Positions 14,350 to 15,171 of a stretch of DNA of 15,171 nucleotides are shown here, piece by piece. The stretch spans positions 1-15,171 of the forward strand of contig CABTZE010000036.1 of NCBI GenBank assembly GCA_902489215.1, written 5' to 3'. Position 1 is the stretch's first letter, and every line of letters starts with the position of its first letter. Made by a program: the position numbers and the translations under genes. The notes under the pieces are model-generated. The model was not told the DNA's origin and did no database searches. It saw nothing but the letters and a program-made list of their open reading frames with translations. This stretch comes from an uncultured Brevibacterium sp. Lineage in GTDB: Bacteria > Actinomycetota > Actinomycetes > Actinomycetales > Brevibacteriaceae.

Positions 14350-15129
14350 GTGACTCAAGCCGTTCATCTCACCGACCGTGATCCCCGCGTCAACCGCAAC
14401 GAACTTCTTGCTGACTTCGTTCCGCCTCCGCAGTTCGAAGGGGTGTCTTTCGACAGCTACCGACCCGACCCGGCCCAGCCGTCCCAATCCCAGGCGCGAG
14501 ACAGCCTGCAGGCTTTTGCGCAGGCCGGCCGAGGTGGAGGAGGGCTCTTCAAGAAGCTCTTCGGCAAGAGCGACAAAACTGCCGAGAAGGGCATCTACCT
14601 GGACGGCGGCTACGGTGTCGGCAAAACGCACCTACTGGCCTCAGCGTGGCACGCCTCTGAAAAGCCAGCCGCTTTCGGCACGTTCGTCGAATACACCAAC
14701 CTCATCGGAGCTCTGCGCTTTCCTACTGCCAAAGCAGAACTGGAGAAGATGAAGCTCGTCTGCATTGACGAGTTCGAACTTGACGATCCCGGCGATACCG
14801 TCATGATGTCGCGTCTGATGCGCGAACTGACCGATGCCGGCACGAAGATCGTCGCAACTTCCAACACCCTGCCCGGCGCCCTGGGACAGGGCCGCTTTGC
14901 CGCACAGGACTTCCTGCGCGAAATTCAGGCGCTGTCCGACCAGTTCAATGTTCTGCGCATTGACGGTGACGACTACCGCCACCGTGAAATCACCGAACCG
15001 CCGGAGCCCTTGGGTGATGAAGAGCTCGCAAGTGCCGAGGAGAAGGTTCTCAGTGGCGGGGGGGGGGTTTGGGCTGTAGCGTTTCCCCAACACCCCGCGA
15101 AACTTTCTGTCAAGCCCCCCCCCCCATAA
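14350..15129 (+). CDS. zapE: ZapE/AFG1-like cell division ATPase, 3' end unreliable
   Basis: A P-loop ATPase of the AFG1/LACE1 family. The bacterial member ZapE associates with the Z-ring in E. coli, and in actinobacteria the exact role is less clear. Seen here: PPPQFEGVSFDSYRPDPAQP (26-45), a Gly-rich insert with FKKLFG (67-72), Walker A GGYGVGKT (86-93), Walker B LVCIDEFEL (136-144), the DPGDT motif (146-150) and TSNTLP (170-175). The GTG start follows a leaderless-type -10 box. Family members are usually about 340 residues or more, whereas this frame stops after 259. From 15058 the sequence enters long homopolymer runs. HPAKLSV near the end still resembles the family's HPS/AKY region, so the gene is truncated by a damaged contig end rather than naturally short. 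Confidence 0.85.
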   Translation: MTQAVHLTDRDPRVNRNELLADFVPPPQFEGVSFDSYRPDPAQPSQSQARDSLQAFAQAGRGGGGLFKKLFGKSDKTAEKGIYLDGGYGVGKTHLLASAWHASEKPAAFGTFVEYTNLIGALRFPTAKAELEKMKLVCIDEFELDDPGDTVMMSRLMRELTDAGTKIVATSNTLPGALGQGRFAAQDFLREIQALSDQFNVLRIDGDDYRHREITEPPEPLGDEELASAEEKVLSGGGGVWAVAFPQHPAKLSVKPPPP

Positions 15130-15171
15130 CGCCACACTATTTAATGTGGTTCTTTTTTTTTTCTTGTCGTG
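15058..15171. other. Low-quality contig end with homopolymer runs
   Basis: Runs of 10 G (15058-15067), 11 C (15115-15125) and 10 T (15153-15162) occur within 115 bp and nowhere else in the window. They coincide with loss of ZapE family similarity and an early stop codon. CCACA and TGTGG (within 15130-15150) followed by the T-run resemble a terminator, but lie where coding sequence is expected. Treat these bases as unreliable. Confidence 0.75.

Overview
The window is high-GC, gene-dense bacterial DNA that looks actinobacterial (Actinomycetota). The evidence is the hrcA-dnaJ-rsmE-phoH-ybeY-CNNM-era order, a DUF3097 gene (an actinobacterial family) divergent from hrcA, several genes with leaderless-type starts, frequent GTG starts, and an LPXTG-anchored multidomain surface protein. 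The genus cannot be fixed from sequence alone.

Layout. Positions 1-113 (minus) hold the first 37 codons of an AAA ATPase of the DUF4143 type. Four tandem 23-bp repeats (127-218) sit directly against its predicted -10 box. An Fe(II)/2-oxoglutarate dioxygenase of the isopenicillin-N-synthase family (253-1257, minus) and an unrecognised 159-aa acidic protein (1445-1924, minus) follow. A 1252-aa secreted, sortase-anchored protein (2223-5981, plus) joins a phosphodiester glycosidase (NAGPA) domain to a calcineurin-like metallophosphoesterase. A strong hairpin (6009-6042) separates it from the convergent pair DUF3097 - GNAT acetyltransferase (7448 to 6061, minus, 1-nt overlap).

The second half is a conserved housekeeping operon on the plus strand: hrcA, dnaJ, rsmE, phoH, ybeY, a CNNM/CBS protein and era, with very short gaps or 4-nt overlaps from dnaJ onward. 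A near-canonical CIRCE element with perfect 9-bp arms (7567-7593) touches the -10 box of the hrcA promoter, so HrcA should repress its own operon, including the DnaJ co-chaperone. RsmE, PhoH, YbeY and Era are linked to rRNA modification, RNA processing or small-subunit maturation, so the operon couples heat-shock control with ribosome biogenesis. phoH appears to start at CTG (10661), since no ATG, GTG or TTG is available for its conserved N-terminus. A ZapE/AFG1-type ATPase (from 14350) has its own leaderless-type promoter and runs into the damaged end of the window.

The last ~115 bases carry runs of 10 G, 11 C and 10 T and look like a poor-quality contig end. No CRISPR array, insertion sequence, prophage, tRNA or rRNA was seen. 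The most noteworthy items are the 23-bp repeat array, the CTG start of phoH, the glycosidase-phosphoesterase surface fusion, and the shared leaderless start signature.
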